From: Streptomyces sp. SUK 48
GTDB taxonomy: Bacteria > Actinomycetota > Actinomycetes > Streptomycetales > Streptomycetaceae
Assembly (NCBI RefSeq): GCF_009650765.1
Contig: NZ_CP045740.1
Location: forward strand, 992,001-1,056,000
Reading direction: 5' to 3'
Length of the DNA stretch: 64,000 nt
This document shows positions 20,146 to 30,400 of the stretch, in pieces; position 1 is the first letter of the stretch; every line of letters starts with the position of its first letter. The notes under the pieces were generated by a model. The model searched no databases. It was not told the origin of the DNA and saw only the letters and a list, made by a program, of their open reading frames with translations. A program made the translations under genes and the position numbers.

Positions 20146-20891
20146 AGGCGCGGATCAAGCCACTCGGCCGAGGCCGCCAGTAGGACGGCGACGTCCAGGC
20201 CGCCGGATACAGGGTGTGGGTACACGCCCCGGAACGCGTGCGGACGGCCGACGGCGTCTCCCACGGCGCCGTGCGCACCGAGAGACTGCCGCTGCCGTCC
20301 CTGGAGCGGGCGCTGGAGGTCGCCGAACAGCTCGGTACCCGCGTGTGCTCCCTGTGCGGCGCGGAAGTCGGACCCCGTCGTCGCCCCCGCCCCGCTCGGT
20401 GAGCGGCCCGAGGAGCGCGCGGATGCCCCTGGCGGTTGTCTCGCTGCTCCCGGCGGCTATGCCTTCAGATCGTGAGGTACTCGGTGCCGCGCGAGGGTCT
20501 TAACGCGACTGGAGCGTGGCCGATGTCGTGTGCCTGGGGCCGATTTGGTGGACTCTCCGCGGTTGGGCGGTTTCTCGACAGATCATCGGCAAGGACGGAT
20601 CGAAGTAAGTGCGCGGGCATGATCGCCGACGGCGACGGGGTCGTCATCGCCGAGCGCCGAGTACGACAAGGCTCTGCGCGCCGGGACCACGCATGGTGCC
20701 CGGGTACGCCTGGAGTGGGGCGAGGACAGCCATCTGCGCGGCACGGTCTGGGACCGGTGGCCCGGACCCTCATCCACGGCACCCGCCTTCCGGTACTCCT
20801 CGTCAGCCCGCCCGAGTCCGGACAAGGTGAGTGATCCTCTTCGCCCCCCGTGCCCAGGGGGGCACCACGCGGCCATCTCCCTGACGGGACG
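20146..20891 (+). other. Gene fragments, no intact gene
   Basis: A short frame at 20214-20402 ends in a Cys-pair segment (GTRVCSLCGAEVGP) reminiscent of the tails of Streptomyces DUF6233 proteins. A frame ending at 20834 closes with VARTLIHGTRLPVLLVSPP, similar to the C-terminus of universal stress proteins. Both lack the rest of their domains, so I read them as remnants. Confidence 0.4.
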
Positions 20892-20935
20892 GCCGCCCGG
20901 GCCGCCACGGCTTGCGCGGTGCCGGCCCGGGCGGC
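20892..20935 (-). terminator. Strong hairpin after the formyltransferase gene
   Basis: GCCGCCCGGGCCG (20892-20904) pairs perfectly with CGGCCCGGGCGGC (20923-20935) across an 18-nt loop, 23 bp beyond the minus-strand stop at 20958. It plausibly ends the siderophore transcription unit. Confidence 0.6.
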
Positions 20936-20957
20936 GGATCGAGGTGGGGTCGGTCGG

Positions 20958-21905
20958 TCAGGGGTGGGTGGTGAGGTAGCCGCCCATGGACGTGAAGTAC
21001 TCGGTCGCGGGCAGCTCGCGGCCGTCGTCGGTCCGTACGCGGGTGATGGCCAGTCCGTGGTTGCGGCCGGTGCGGGCGTCGGCGCCGGCGACGATCACCA
21101 CGCCGTCGCCCTCGCGGTAGAAGACGCGGCCCGGTGTGCCGCCGTAGCGGCTCCGGGAGACGACGGCGCCGAGGACTTCGAGGCGCTTGCCCCGGTGGTA
21201 GGTGAAGGCGGCCGGGTACGGGGCGGACTGGGCCCGGACCAGGCGCTCCAGGTCCTCGGCGGGCCAGGTCCAGTCGATCCGGATGTCGTCCTCGGCGCGC
21301 TTGTGGAAGAAGGTGGCCTGGGACCGGTCCTGGCGGGTGAACCCGGTCTGTCCGGAGGCGATGAGGTCGAGCGCGCCGATGGTGACCGGGGCGATCAGGT
21401 CGACGGTCTTGTGGAACAGGTCGGTCGCCGTGTCCGAGGGGCCCACGGCCACCGCTCGCTGGGCGACGATGTCACCGGCGTCGAGCTCCTCGTTCATCAT
21501 GTGGGCGGTGACGCCGACCTCCTTCTCGCCGTTGATGAGGGCCCAGATGAGGGGGGAGAAACCGGCGTACTTCGGCAGCAGCGAGTCATGGACGTTCAGC
21601 GTGCCGCGGCGGGGCAGGGAGTAGACGCGCGGCGGGATCCAGGTGCGCCAGTTGTTGGCGACGATGATGTCCGGGTCCGCCTCCTTGAGCAGCGTGAGCA
21701 GCTCCTCGTCGTCGGGCCGGTTGCGGATGACGACCGGGACGCCGTGCTCCGTCGCCAGGTCCGCCACGGAGTCGCTCCAGATCTTCTCGTAGGCGTGCTC
21801 GCTCTTGGGGTGCGTGACCACCATGACCACCTCGTGGTCGGAGTCGAGAAGCGCTCGCAGGGTCCGGTGGCCCCAGGTCTGGTAACCGAACATGACGACT
21901 CGCAT
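20958..21905 (-). CDS. N5-hydroxyornithine formyltransferase (methionyl-tRNA formyltransferase-like)
   Basis: A 315-residue member of the Fmt family, with a Rossmann-like N-terminus (MRVVMFGYQTWGHRTL), the formyltransferase signature with catalytic Asn/His (NNWRTWIPP, NVHDSLLPKYAGFSPL) and a C-terminal OB-like domain. In siderophore clusters such enzymes move a formyl group from N10-formyl-tetrahydrofolate to N5-hydroxyornithine (coelichelin, rhodochelin, mirubactin pathways). Housekeeping Fmt is an alternative, but an iron box lies directly upstream at 21943-21961 and an ornithine N-hydroxylase is encoded at 41313-42722. It sits downstream of the main operon with its own promoter. Confidence 0.9.
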   Translation of the reverse strand: MRVVMFGYQTWGHRTLRALLDSDHEVVMVVTHPKSEHAYEKIWSDSVADLATEHGVPVVIRNRPDDEELLTLLKEADPDIIVANNWRTWIPPRVYSLPRRGTLNVHDSLLPKYAGFSPLIWALINGEKEVGVTAHMMNEELDAGDIVAQRAVAVGPSDTATDLFHKTVDLIAPVTIGALDLIASGQTGFTRQDRSQATFFHKRAEDDIRIDWTWPAEDLERLVRAQSAPYPAAFTYHRGKRLEVLGAVVSRSRYGGTPGRVFYREGDGVVIVAGADARTGRNHGLAITRVRTDDGRELPATEYFTSMGGYLTTHP

Positions 21906-21942
21906 GGGGATTCCTCCTTGGAACAGGATCTGTGGGAATAAC

Positions 21943-21961
21943 TTAGGTAAGGCTTACCTAA
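21943..21961. promoter_or_regulatory. Iron box (IdeR/DmdR1 operator) for the formyltransferase
   Basis: TTAGGTAAGGCTTACCTAA is a near-perfect 19-bp palindrome matching the actinobacterial iron-box consensus. It lies 38 bp upstream of the formyltransferase start. Confidence 0.93.
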
Positions 21962-21979
21962 TGTGCAAATGAGTGGATG

Positions 21980-23005
21980 TCAGGCGCGTTGCGCACGGCG
22001 GCGGTTGGCGGCCAGCGCCAGCATGTCGAGCAGCGGGAGCGTGCGGGACCAGCCCAGACAGGCGTCGGTGACGCTGAGGTCGCGCCGGAGGACGGTCGCC
22101 GCGAGATCCTGGCGGCCGTCGGAGAGGTACGACTCGATCATGACGCCGGCCAGGCCCGGCTCCCCGTCGCCGATCCGCTCGGCGAGGTCGGCGACGACCA
22201 CCGGCTGACGGTTGTGATCCTTGCCGCTGTTGCCGTGCGAGGCGTCCACGACGAGGGACAGCGGCAGACCGGCCGCCGTCAGCAGCGACCGGGCGTGCTC
22301 GGTGGCGGCGGCGTCGTAGTTGGGCACCGGGCCACCCCGCAGCACCAGGTGTGCGTGGGAGTTGCCGACGCTGTGCGTCACGGTGAGACGGCCGTCCGGT
22401 GCCAGGACGGGCAGGGCATGGGGATGGGAGGCGACCTGGACGGCGTCGACGGCGGAACCCAGGGCGCCGGACACGCAGTTCTTCATGCCGACCGGCATCG
22501 GGAGCCAGGAGCCCAGGTGCCGGTGCGGCTGGCTGGCCACCGTCCGGGCACCGATCGCGGCCCAGGACACCGTGTCGGCCACGTACGGCGCGAGCAGCGG
22601 GTCGACGAACTCGTAGGCGAGGGGCAGTCCCAGGGCGGCGGCCTCGGCGAGGAACGCGCGGCCGGTGCGCAGACCGGTGGCCAGGTCGCTCTTGCCGTCC
22701 AGGGCGGGGTAGTTGAGCAGCCCGGTCCAGCCCAGTGCCGTGCGCGGCTTCTCCAGGTAGGCCCGCAGGACGATGACCAGGTCGTCCGCGTAGCGGCGCG
22801 CGGCGGCGGCGAGCAGGCTCGCGTACTCCAGGGCGGCGGCGGGGTCGTGGACCGAGCAGGGACCGGCTATCACGAGCAGCCGGGGGTCCCTGCCGTCGAG
22901 CACGGCGGCGACGGTGTCGCGGTGGCCGGCGACGGCCCGGGCCGTCGCGGTGGACAGGGGAAGGGCCGTGGTGAGGTCGGCGGGGGCGGGCAGTGTGTGC
23001 ATCAT
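21980..23005 (-). CDS. Class I 3-deoxy-7-phosphoheptulonate (DAHP) synthase
   Basis: A 341-residue enzyme of the AroF/AroG/AroH type, condensing phosphoenolpyruvate and erythrose 4-phosphate at the head of the shikimate pathway. Diagnostic segments are VIAGPCSVHDP near residue 46, RAYLEKPRTALGWTGL near 80, MPVGMKNCVSG near 175 and DASHGNSGKDH near 250. Actinobacterial primary metabolism normally uses the plant-like class II enzyme, so a class I copy in a siderophore operon probably supplies chorismate for 2,3-dihydroxybenzoate. The start overlaps the exporter stop (TGATG), indicating translational coupling. Confidence 0.93.
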   Translation of the reverse strand: MMHTLPAPADLTTALPLSTATARAVAGHRDTVAAVLDGRDPRLLVIAGPCSVHDPAAALEYASLLAAAARRYADDLVIVLRAYLEKPRTALGWTGLLNYPALDGKSDLATGLRTGRAFLAEAAALGLPLAYEFVDPLLAPYVADTVSWAAIGARTVASQPHRHLGSWLPMPVGMKNCVSGALGSAVDAVQVASHPHALPVLAPDGRLTVTHSVGNSHAHLVLRGGPVPNYDAAATEHARSLLTAAGLPLSLVVDASHGNSGKDHNRQPVVVADLAERIGDGEPGLAGVMIESYLSDGRQDLAATVLRRDLSVTDACLGWSRTLPLLDMLALAANRRRAQRA

Positions 23006-24408
23006 CAGGCTCTCCTGAGGGCGCGGGTCCGGGGCAGTCCCGTCGTCCCGGCCGCGGCCAGCAGCCCGAGTCCGACGACCCACCAGAAGGTGTCGGCGAA
23101 CGCCGCGGGGACGTCCTGGTGCCGGGCGCCGAGCCGGTCCTGGAGGACCACGGCGAGGGCCGCGGTCCCCAGGGAACCGCCGACGGTGTTGAGGAGGTTG
23201 AGCGCTCCGGAGGCGCGGGCGATCTGCTGGGGTTCGATCCGGCTGTAGACGATGTTCATCACGGGGGCGCCGATCATGGCCATCCCGAAGCCGCGCACCA
23301 GGAGCGCCAGGGCGATCGCGATGTCGGGCAGTCCGTGGCCGAGTTGGGTGAAGGGGACCGTGCCGGCCAGGACCAGGGTGACGCCGGTGATCACCAGGGT
23401 CCTCGGAGCCACCGCGTCGATGGTGCGGTTGACCAGCACGGACCCGGCCGCCGCGCCGAGCCCCTGGGGGGCCAGCAGCAGTCCGGTCCCCCAGGCCGAC
23501 AGTCCGCGTCCGGTCTGGAAGTACAGGGGCAGCAGGAACGTCGTACCGAACACGGACGCGCCGAGGACCAGCAGGGCCAGGGCCGCCGCGCCGAGCGGTG
23601 GCCGGGTGAACAGCCGGGGGTCGATCAGCGGGGTGCCCCGGGTGCGCAGGCCGTGCACGACGAAGCCCGCCAGCATGAGCAGGCCCGCGCCCACTCCCAC
23701 GGTCGCCGCCGGCATGTTGCCGTGGGCGACCTCGGTCAGGCCGAACACCAGGACGGCGAGGCCGGGTGACAGCAGTACGGCCCCCCGCACATCGAACGCG
23801 GCCCGCCGGGACGCCGGTTCCACCACCGGCACATAGCGGCGGGCGAGCAGGATCGCGGCGGCGCCGACCGGCAGGTTGACCAGGAACAGCCACGGCCAGG
23901 AGGCCGCCCCGAGCAGGACGCCGCCGGCCAGCGGGCCGAGCACGGGTGAGAGCAGCGGGACGACCGCGACGACGCTGATCACCCGTCCGGTGCGGGAGGG
24001 TCCGGCGATCCGGGCCAGCAGCGCCTGCCCGGTCGGCGGCAGCAGCCCGCCGCCCAGGCCCTGGAGGACCCGGAAGACGATCAGGCTGGTCACGGACCAG
24101 GACAGGGCGCACAGCGCGGACCCGCACAGGAAGATCCCCACGGCGACCAGCCAGACCCGCCGGCCGCCGAGGCGGTCGGCGAGCCAGCCGGAGGCGGGTA
24201 CGGCGGTGACGATGGCCAGCAGATAGGCGGTGCTGACCCACTGGATCTCGGCGAGCGAGGCGTGGAAGTCGTCCGCCAGGGTGTCGATGCCGACGCTGAC
24301 GATCGTGGCGTCGACGGACGCCATGAACGTGCCGAGGACCAGGATGAACGCGATGCGCAGCAGCGGTGCGTCAACCTTCTCGGCCGGGGCGGCGGTCTTC
24401 TCGGTCAT
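23005..24408 (-). CDS. MFS drug/siderophore exporter (DHA2-like)
   Basis: A 467-residue membrane protein with 12-14 predicted membrane segments. It shows MFS motif A (GWLADRLGGRRVWL) and the early D-x-T motif (ASVDATIVSVGIDTL) of EmrB/QacA-type transporters. Its ATG overlaps the NRPS stop by four bases (ATGA), so it belongs to the biosynthetic operon and most likely exports the apo-siderophore. Confidence 0.9.
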   Translation of the reverse strand: MTEKTAAPAEKVDAPLLRIAFILVLGTFMASVDATIVSVGIDTLADDFHASLAEIQWVSTAYLLAIVTAVPASGWLADRLGGRRVWLVAVGIFLCGSALCALSWSVTSLIVFRVLQGLGGGLLPPTGQALLARIAGPSRTGRVISVVAVVPLLSPVLGPLAGGVLLGAASWPWLFLVNLPVGAAAILLARRYVPVVEPASRRAAFDVRGAVLLSPGLAVLVFGLTEVAHGNMPAATVGVGAGLLMLAGFVVHGLRTRGTPLIDPRLFTRPPLGAAALALLVLGASVFGTTFLLPLYFQTGRGLSAWGTGLLLAPQGLGAAAGSVLVNRTIDAVAPRTLVITGVTLVLAGTVPFTQLGHGLPDIAIALALLVRGFGMAMIGAPVMNIVYSRIEPQQIARASGALNLLNTVGGSLGTAALAVVLQDRLGARHQDVPAAFADTFWWVVGLGLLAAAGTTGLPRTRALRRA

Positions 24409-27400
24409 CGTCGCTCCAGGAGGGTGCGGACGTCGCGGTCGAGGTGGTCCTCCAGGTCGCGCAGCAGGTCGAGCAGTTCCTCGGCGAGTCCGTCGGCGGC
24501 GGCCGCGGCGCGGTGGGCGAGCACACCGGTCCAGGTGTCGCCGTCCGGCATGACGGTCAGGGTCACCGGGTGGTGGGTGGCCTCGCGGAAGCGGGTGCCC
24601 GTGAGGGTGAGTCCGGGCGCGGGCTCGCGCAGCCGGTCCCGGTCCACCGGGTAGTTCTCGAACACCACGAGGCTGTCGAAGAGCCTGCGCCGCCCGGTGA
24701 CGCGTTCCAGGTCGGACAGGGCCACCTGATGGTGTTCGACCAGGGTCCGCTGGCGGGTCTGGAGCGCGGTGAGGGTGTCGGCGAACGTGCCGGTCAGGCG
24801 GGCCCGTACGGGCACGGTGTTGGCGAGCAGTCCGACGATCTCCTCGACGCCCTCCAGCTCCGGGGGCCGGCAGGCGACCATGGCCCCGAAGCAGACGTCC
24901 GGGTGCCCGGAGCGCCGGGCGAGCAGCACCGCCCACGCGCCCTGCACCAGGGTGCTGCGGGTCAGACCGCGCCGGGCCGCGAGCCGGGTGAGCCGGTCCA
25001 CCAGCGGCGCGTCGAAGGTGATCACCTCGGGCTCCTGCCAGGCGGGGCCCGGTTCACCGGCGCCCAGGTAGTCCCCTTCGGGCAGGCCCGCCAGTTCCTC
25101 GGCCCAGACGCCGAGGTCGGGCTCGTGGGCGGCGCGCCAGGCGAGGTAGTCGCCGAACGGCACGGGAGCGGGCAGATCCGCCTCCTCGCCGCGCAGCCGT
25201 GCGGTGTAGAGGGCGAACAGCTCGGTGAGGATGCGGGGCGCCGACCAGCCGTCGGAGAGCACATGATGGCTGGTCAGGACCAGGTCGAAGCGCCGGGGGT
25301 CGTGGCGGATCACGGTCAGCCGGACCAGCGGGCCCGCGCTCAGGTCGAACGGTTCTGCCAGGTCGGCGGCGAGAACCTCGTCGGCCCGTCCGTCGCGGAT
25401 CCGGAAGTCCGGTTCCGGGGACTTCGGGACGAGCGCGAGATCCGCCGGGAACACGGCGCCCAGGTTCGGGTGCCGGGCCAGCAGGTCGGCACCGGCGCTG
25501 CGCAGCGCCTCGATGTCCAGGGATCCGGTGAAGGAGAAGGCCGACTGCACGGTGTACGGGTCGGGGCGCTCGGTGCGCGAGTGTCGCAGCATCACCTCCT
25601 GCAACGGCGTCAGCGGCTGCACCTCGGCGATCTGCCGGCCGGCGTCGAGCAAGCCGATCTCCGGCGCGGCGGCGACGTCGAGCAGCGCGCTCCGCAGGTG
25701 TTCGGCCAGCCGCTCGATCTCGGCGCCGGTGAACAGCGCGCCGGGCCAGGTCAGCCGGATGCCGAGCCGGTCCTCGCGGACCAGCGCGTTGACCATCAGC
25801 GCGTGCGGCAGCGGCATCCCGTCGGTGCCGCCGGAGCCGAGCGGGTCCGCGTCCGGCGGTGCCTGCCAGGGGGTCTCGGTGTCCGGGGCGCCCGCGTAGC
25901 GGCCGAGGTAGTTCCAGGCGATCTCGGGTGCGACCGGGTCCAGCAGACCGGCCGTGGCGAGGATGCCGTGGCCGAGGCCGTCGCCCTGGGCGCGCAGCCG
26001 TTCGGCGACCGCCTTCGGGTCGTCGTCGGCGTCGAGCAGCACCGGGTGGACGGCGGTGAACCAGCCGACGGTCTGGGAGAGGTCCGCGTCGGCCGGGCGG
26101 CCGTGGCTCTCCAGCGCGACGAGCAGCCGGGGCGTGCCGCGCCAGGCGCGTACGGCCCGGGCGAGCGCCGCGAGCAGGGGCGCGTCCGGTGTGCTGCGCA
26201 GAGCTGCGGGCAGGGCCGTCGTCAGGGCCCGGGTGGTGTCGGCGTCGAGGGCGATCTCGTGGTGCGCTGCGGTGGCCACGGTGTCCCGGGCGGGGTCCAG
26301 TGGCCGGGCCGCCAGTGCCTCGGTGGCCGTCATCCGCTGCCAGTGCGGCAGTTCGGCGCTGCGGTCGGCCTCACGGAGCATGCGCGCCCAGGCCAGGAAG
26401 GACAGCCCGTGCCGGGCCGGGGTGCCGCCGTCGTACGCGTGGCGCACGTCGTCCAGCAGGATGCGCCAGGAGACGCCGTCCACGAGGAGGTGATGGGCGA
26501 TCAGGACGAGCCGGCCGGGCCGTGCGGCTCCGGTGTCGAGCCAGACCGCGCGCAGCAGCGGTCCGGTGCGCGGGTCCAGCGCGGCGCGGGTCTCGGCGGT
26601 CCACTCGTCGGCCAGGGCGCGCAGGCCCTCGGCCGTGAGGTCCGGCGCCACCGGCACCCGGACCAGCACATCGGCGCCGTTCACCGTGCCGGCCGGCGGG
26701 ATGCGCAGCGCGTCCGCGACCAGATGGGCGCGCAGCACGTCATGGCGGGCCAGCACCTTGTCGAACACGGTCCGCCAGGAGTGCTCGTCGCCGCCGGGCG
26801 GGACGCAGACCTCCACCCACTGGCAGAAGCCGTCGGCGGCGGTGCCCGCGCGGTGCAGCAGGTCCCGCATGAGGGGGGTCAGCGGGGCGTCGCCGACCGC
26901 CGGGGCCCGGTCCTCGGTGAGGGCCCGGGCGCGGGCAGCGATCCCGGCGACCGTGGCGCCCTCGAACACGTCCCGCGCGGTCAGCCCGAGTCCCCGGCGG
27001 CGGGCGCGGGAGACCACCTGGAGGGAGACGATGCTGTCCCCGCCGATCGCGAAGAAGTCGTCGCCGGGTCCGATGTCGTCGCTGCCGAGGATGTCCCGGA
27101 AGACACCGAGCAGCACCGCCTCGGCGGGGGTGGCGGGTTCGCGGCGGTCGGCGGTCGCGGTGTCGGGGGCGGGCAGGGCGGCGGTGTCGAGCTTTCCGCC
27201 GGGGCCCAGCGGCAGCCGGTCAAGCACCACCAGCGCGGTGGGCACCATGTGGTCCGGCAGCCCGGCGGCCAGGTGCTCGCGGATCCGGGCGGTGTCGCAC
27301 TCGGCGCCGTCGACCGGGATGACGTAGCCCACGAGCCGTCCCTCGCGCAGGACCACCGCGCAGGCGCGCACGTCGGGGTGGCGGGTCAGCGCGGACTCGA

Positions 27401-30400
27401 TCTCGCCCAGCTCGACCCGGAAGCCGCGGATCTTGATCTGGTGGTCGGCGCGGCCGAGGAACACCAGGTGGCCGTCCGCCCGCCAGCGCACCAGGTCGCC
27501 CGTGCGGTACATGCGTTCGCCGGGCGGCCCGAAGGGGTCGGCCACGAACGCGGCGGCGGTCAGGTCGGGCCGGCCGAGATAGCCGCGCGCCAGGCTCGGT
27601 CCCGCGAGGTACAGCTCGCCCGTCACACCGGTGCCCACGGGGTGCAGACCGCGGTCCAGGACGTAGGCGCGGACGTTGGGGTCGGGGCGGCCGATCGGCA
27701 GCGGGCCGGGGTCGGCCGGATCGTACTTCCAGGTGACGGAGTTGATGGTGACCTCGGTGGGGCCGTAGGCGTTGAACAGTGCCCGCCGGCCCGCACCCCA
27801 GCGCCGGGCCAGTTCGGGATCGAGGCGTTCGGCGCCGACGACGAAGAACACGTCGGGGTCGACGGTGCGGTCGTCGGGCATCGCCGCCAGGAACGACGGC
27901 AGCAGGTTCACGCCGGTCACCCGGTGCTCGACGATGTAGTCGAGCAGTTCGTCCCCGGGAACGCGTACCTCCTCGGGGGCGATCACGGAGGTGCCTCCGG
28001 ACAGCAGCGGCACCATGGTCTGCCAGAACGCCACGTCGAAGCCGGTCGAGGCGAAGTGCAGGTAGCGGTCGTGCTCGGTGACCTGGACGACGTCCTCCTG
28101 GAGGGCGATCAGGTCGGGTACGCCGCGGTGGGTGACGCCGACGCCCTTGGGCCGCCCGGTGGTGCCGGAGGTGTAGATGACGTAGGCGAGCGCGTCCTCG
28201 GTGAGGCCGGCGCGGGCCCCGGCCGGGTCGGTGCCGGGCATACCGGCGAGGGTGGCCGGGTCGTCGAGGCGCAGCACCGGTATGTCGCGGGCGGTGGGCA
28301 GTTCCGCGCCCGCAGTGATGGCGGCGGCCGGTGCGATGTCGTCCAGCATGTACGCCAGCCGGTCCCGGGGGTAGCTCGCGTCCATCGGCACGTACACCGC
28401 GCCCGCCTTGGCCACGCCGAACAGTGCCACCGTCATCTCGATGTCCCGGCCGAGGAACACCGCGACCGGGTCCTGCGGCCGGACACCGCGCCGGATCAGC
28501 GCGTGCGCGAGCCGGTTGGACTCCCGGTCCAGTTCCGCGTAGGTCAGGGCGCGGTCGCGGCAGACGAGGGCCTCGGCGTCGGGCTTGCGGCGCACCCAGG
28601 AGGCGAACTCCGCCAGCCAGGGGCCGCGTTCACGGACCGGGCAGGCCCCGGTGCCGGTGCGCAGCATCCGCTCCCGCTCGGCCTCGTCGAGCAGGGGCAG
28701 GGCGAGCACGGGCCGTGCGGGATCGGCGACGATCTCGCGCAGCAGATGGTGCAGGCGGCGGCCGTGGTCGCGCACCGTCGGCTCGTCGAAGGCGCTGGGC
28801 TGGTAGCCGAGTCCGATGGTGAGGGTGTCCCCGGGGAGCACGATCACGGTGAGCGCGTAGTGGGTGGCGTCGGTGATGTCCACCGCGGCCAGGTCGAGTC
28901 CGGGGGCCGGCGGGGTGCGGGCGCGGTCGGAGAGCGGGAAGTTCTCCATCACCAGCATGGTGTCGAAGAGTTCACCCGCGCCCGCGATCCGCTGGATGCC
29001 GGGCAGGCCGACGTAGTGGTGGTCGGCCAGCGCGACGCTCTCGGTGTGCACCTGTGCCAGCAGTTCCCGGACGGTCGTGTCCTGGGTGTGCCGCACCCGC
29101 ACGGGGATGGTGGTGCCGAGCTGGCCGATCATGCCGGCCACGCCGTCCACCTCGGCGGGCCGCCCGGACACCGGGCAGCCGAACACCACGTCGTCGCGCC
29201 CGGTGAGCCTGCCGAGGAGCAGGCCCCACGCGGTCTGGAGCACCGTCGTCAGGGTGACGCCCCGGTCGCGGGCGAAGGCGCGCAGCCGGTCGCTGAAGTC
29301 CGGGCCCAGGTCGATGGCGATCCGGCCGGGCCGCTCGACCGAGGTCCCGGCCGTCGCCGGTGCCAGCCGGGTGGCGCCGTCGACACCGTCGAGTGCCTCG
29401 CGCCACGCGGCCAGGGACGCCTCGCGGTCCCGGCCGGCCAGCCAGCGGTAGTACTCGCGGACGTCGGCGGCGGGCGGCACCTGCGGGCCGCCGCCCAGTT
29501 CGGCGTAGATGCCGAGCAGGGTGCGGCCGACCAGCGGCATGGACCAGCCGTCCAGCAGCGCGTGGTGGTTGGTGATCACCAGCCTGTGCTCGGCGGGGCC
29601 GACGCGGGAGAGCAGGAAGCGGATCAGCGGCGGCCCGGACGGGTCGAAGGGGCGCGCCAGTTCGGCCTGGACGGCCCGCTCGAAGTCGTCGTCCCGGCGC
29701 CACTCCAGGGTGGCCTCGACGGGCACCACCTGCACCACCTCGTCGCCCGTCTGCGCCAGGTGCACGCGCAGCGACGGGTTGCGGCGCAGCAGTTCCCGCG
29801 CGGCCCGCGCCATCCGCTCGGGGTCGAGTTCGCCTTCCAGGGTGGTGACGGCCTGGACGACGTACACGTCGGTGTCCGGGTCGTCGCGGACCAGGGTGTG
29901 GAAGGACAGTCCGACCTGGAGCGGGGTGGCGGGCCACACGTCCTCGACGGGGCCGGAGCGCTCCAGCGCCCGGATGGTGTCCTGGTCGAGGTCGACCAGC
30001 GGGAGGTCGGACGGGGTCAGGCCGCCGGTGGCGTGCCGCGCGTGGTCGGCCAGCAGCTCCAGGGCCCGGTCCCACGCCGTGTGCAGGGCAGCCACCGTGC
30101 CGGCGCCGAGGACGCCGGTGGCGGCCGTCCATTCGACGGCGAGCCGGGGCTCGTCCCCCTCGTGGACGAAGCAGTTGAGGGCCAGTACCTGTTCCAGTGC
30201 CTTGGCGCCGGGTTCGAGCACCGAGAAGGCGTCCTCCTCGGGCAGTTGCCATCCGGTGCCGGTCAACGGCGCGAAGCGGCCGAGGTAGTTGAGCAGCACG
30301 TCCGGTGGCGGTACGGCGGCCAGTTCGGCGCCCGCGGGGTCCAGGTGGCGGAGCACGCCGTAGCCGAGTCCTTGTCCGGGGACGCCCCGCTTGGCCTCCT

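Noticed and set aside
21980..24241. A 753-residue minus-strand frame starting inside the exporter
   Set aside because: Its C-terminal half is the DAHP synthase; the N-terminal extension is an out-of-frame reading of the MFS gene. The coupled start at 23005 is preferred.
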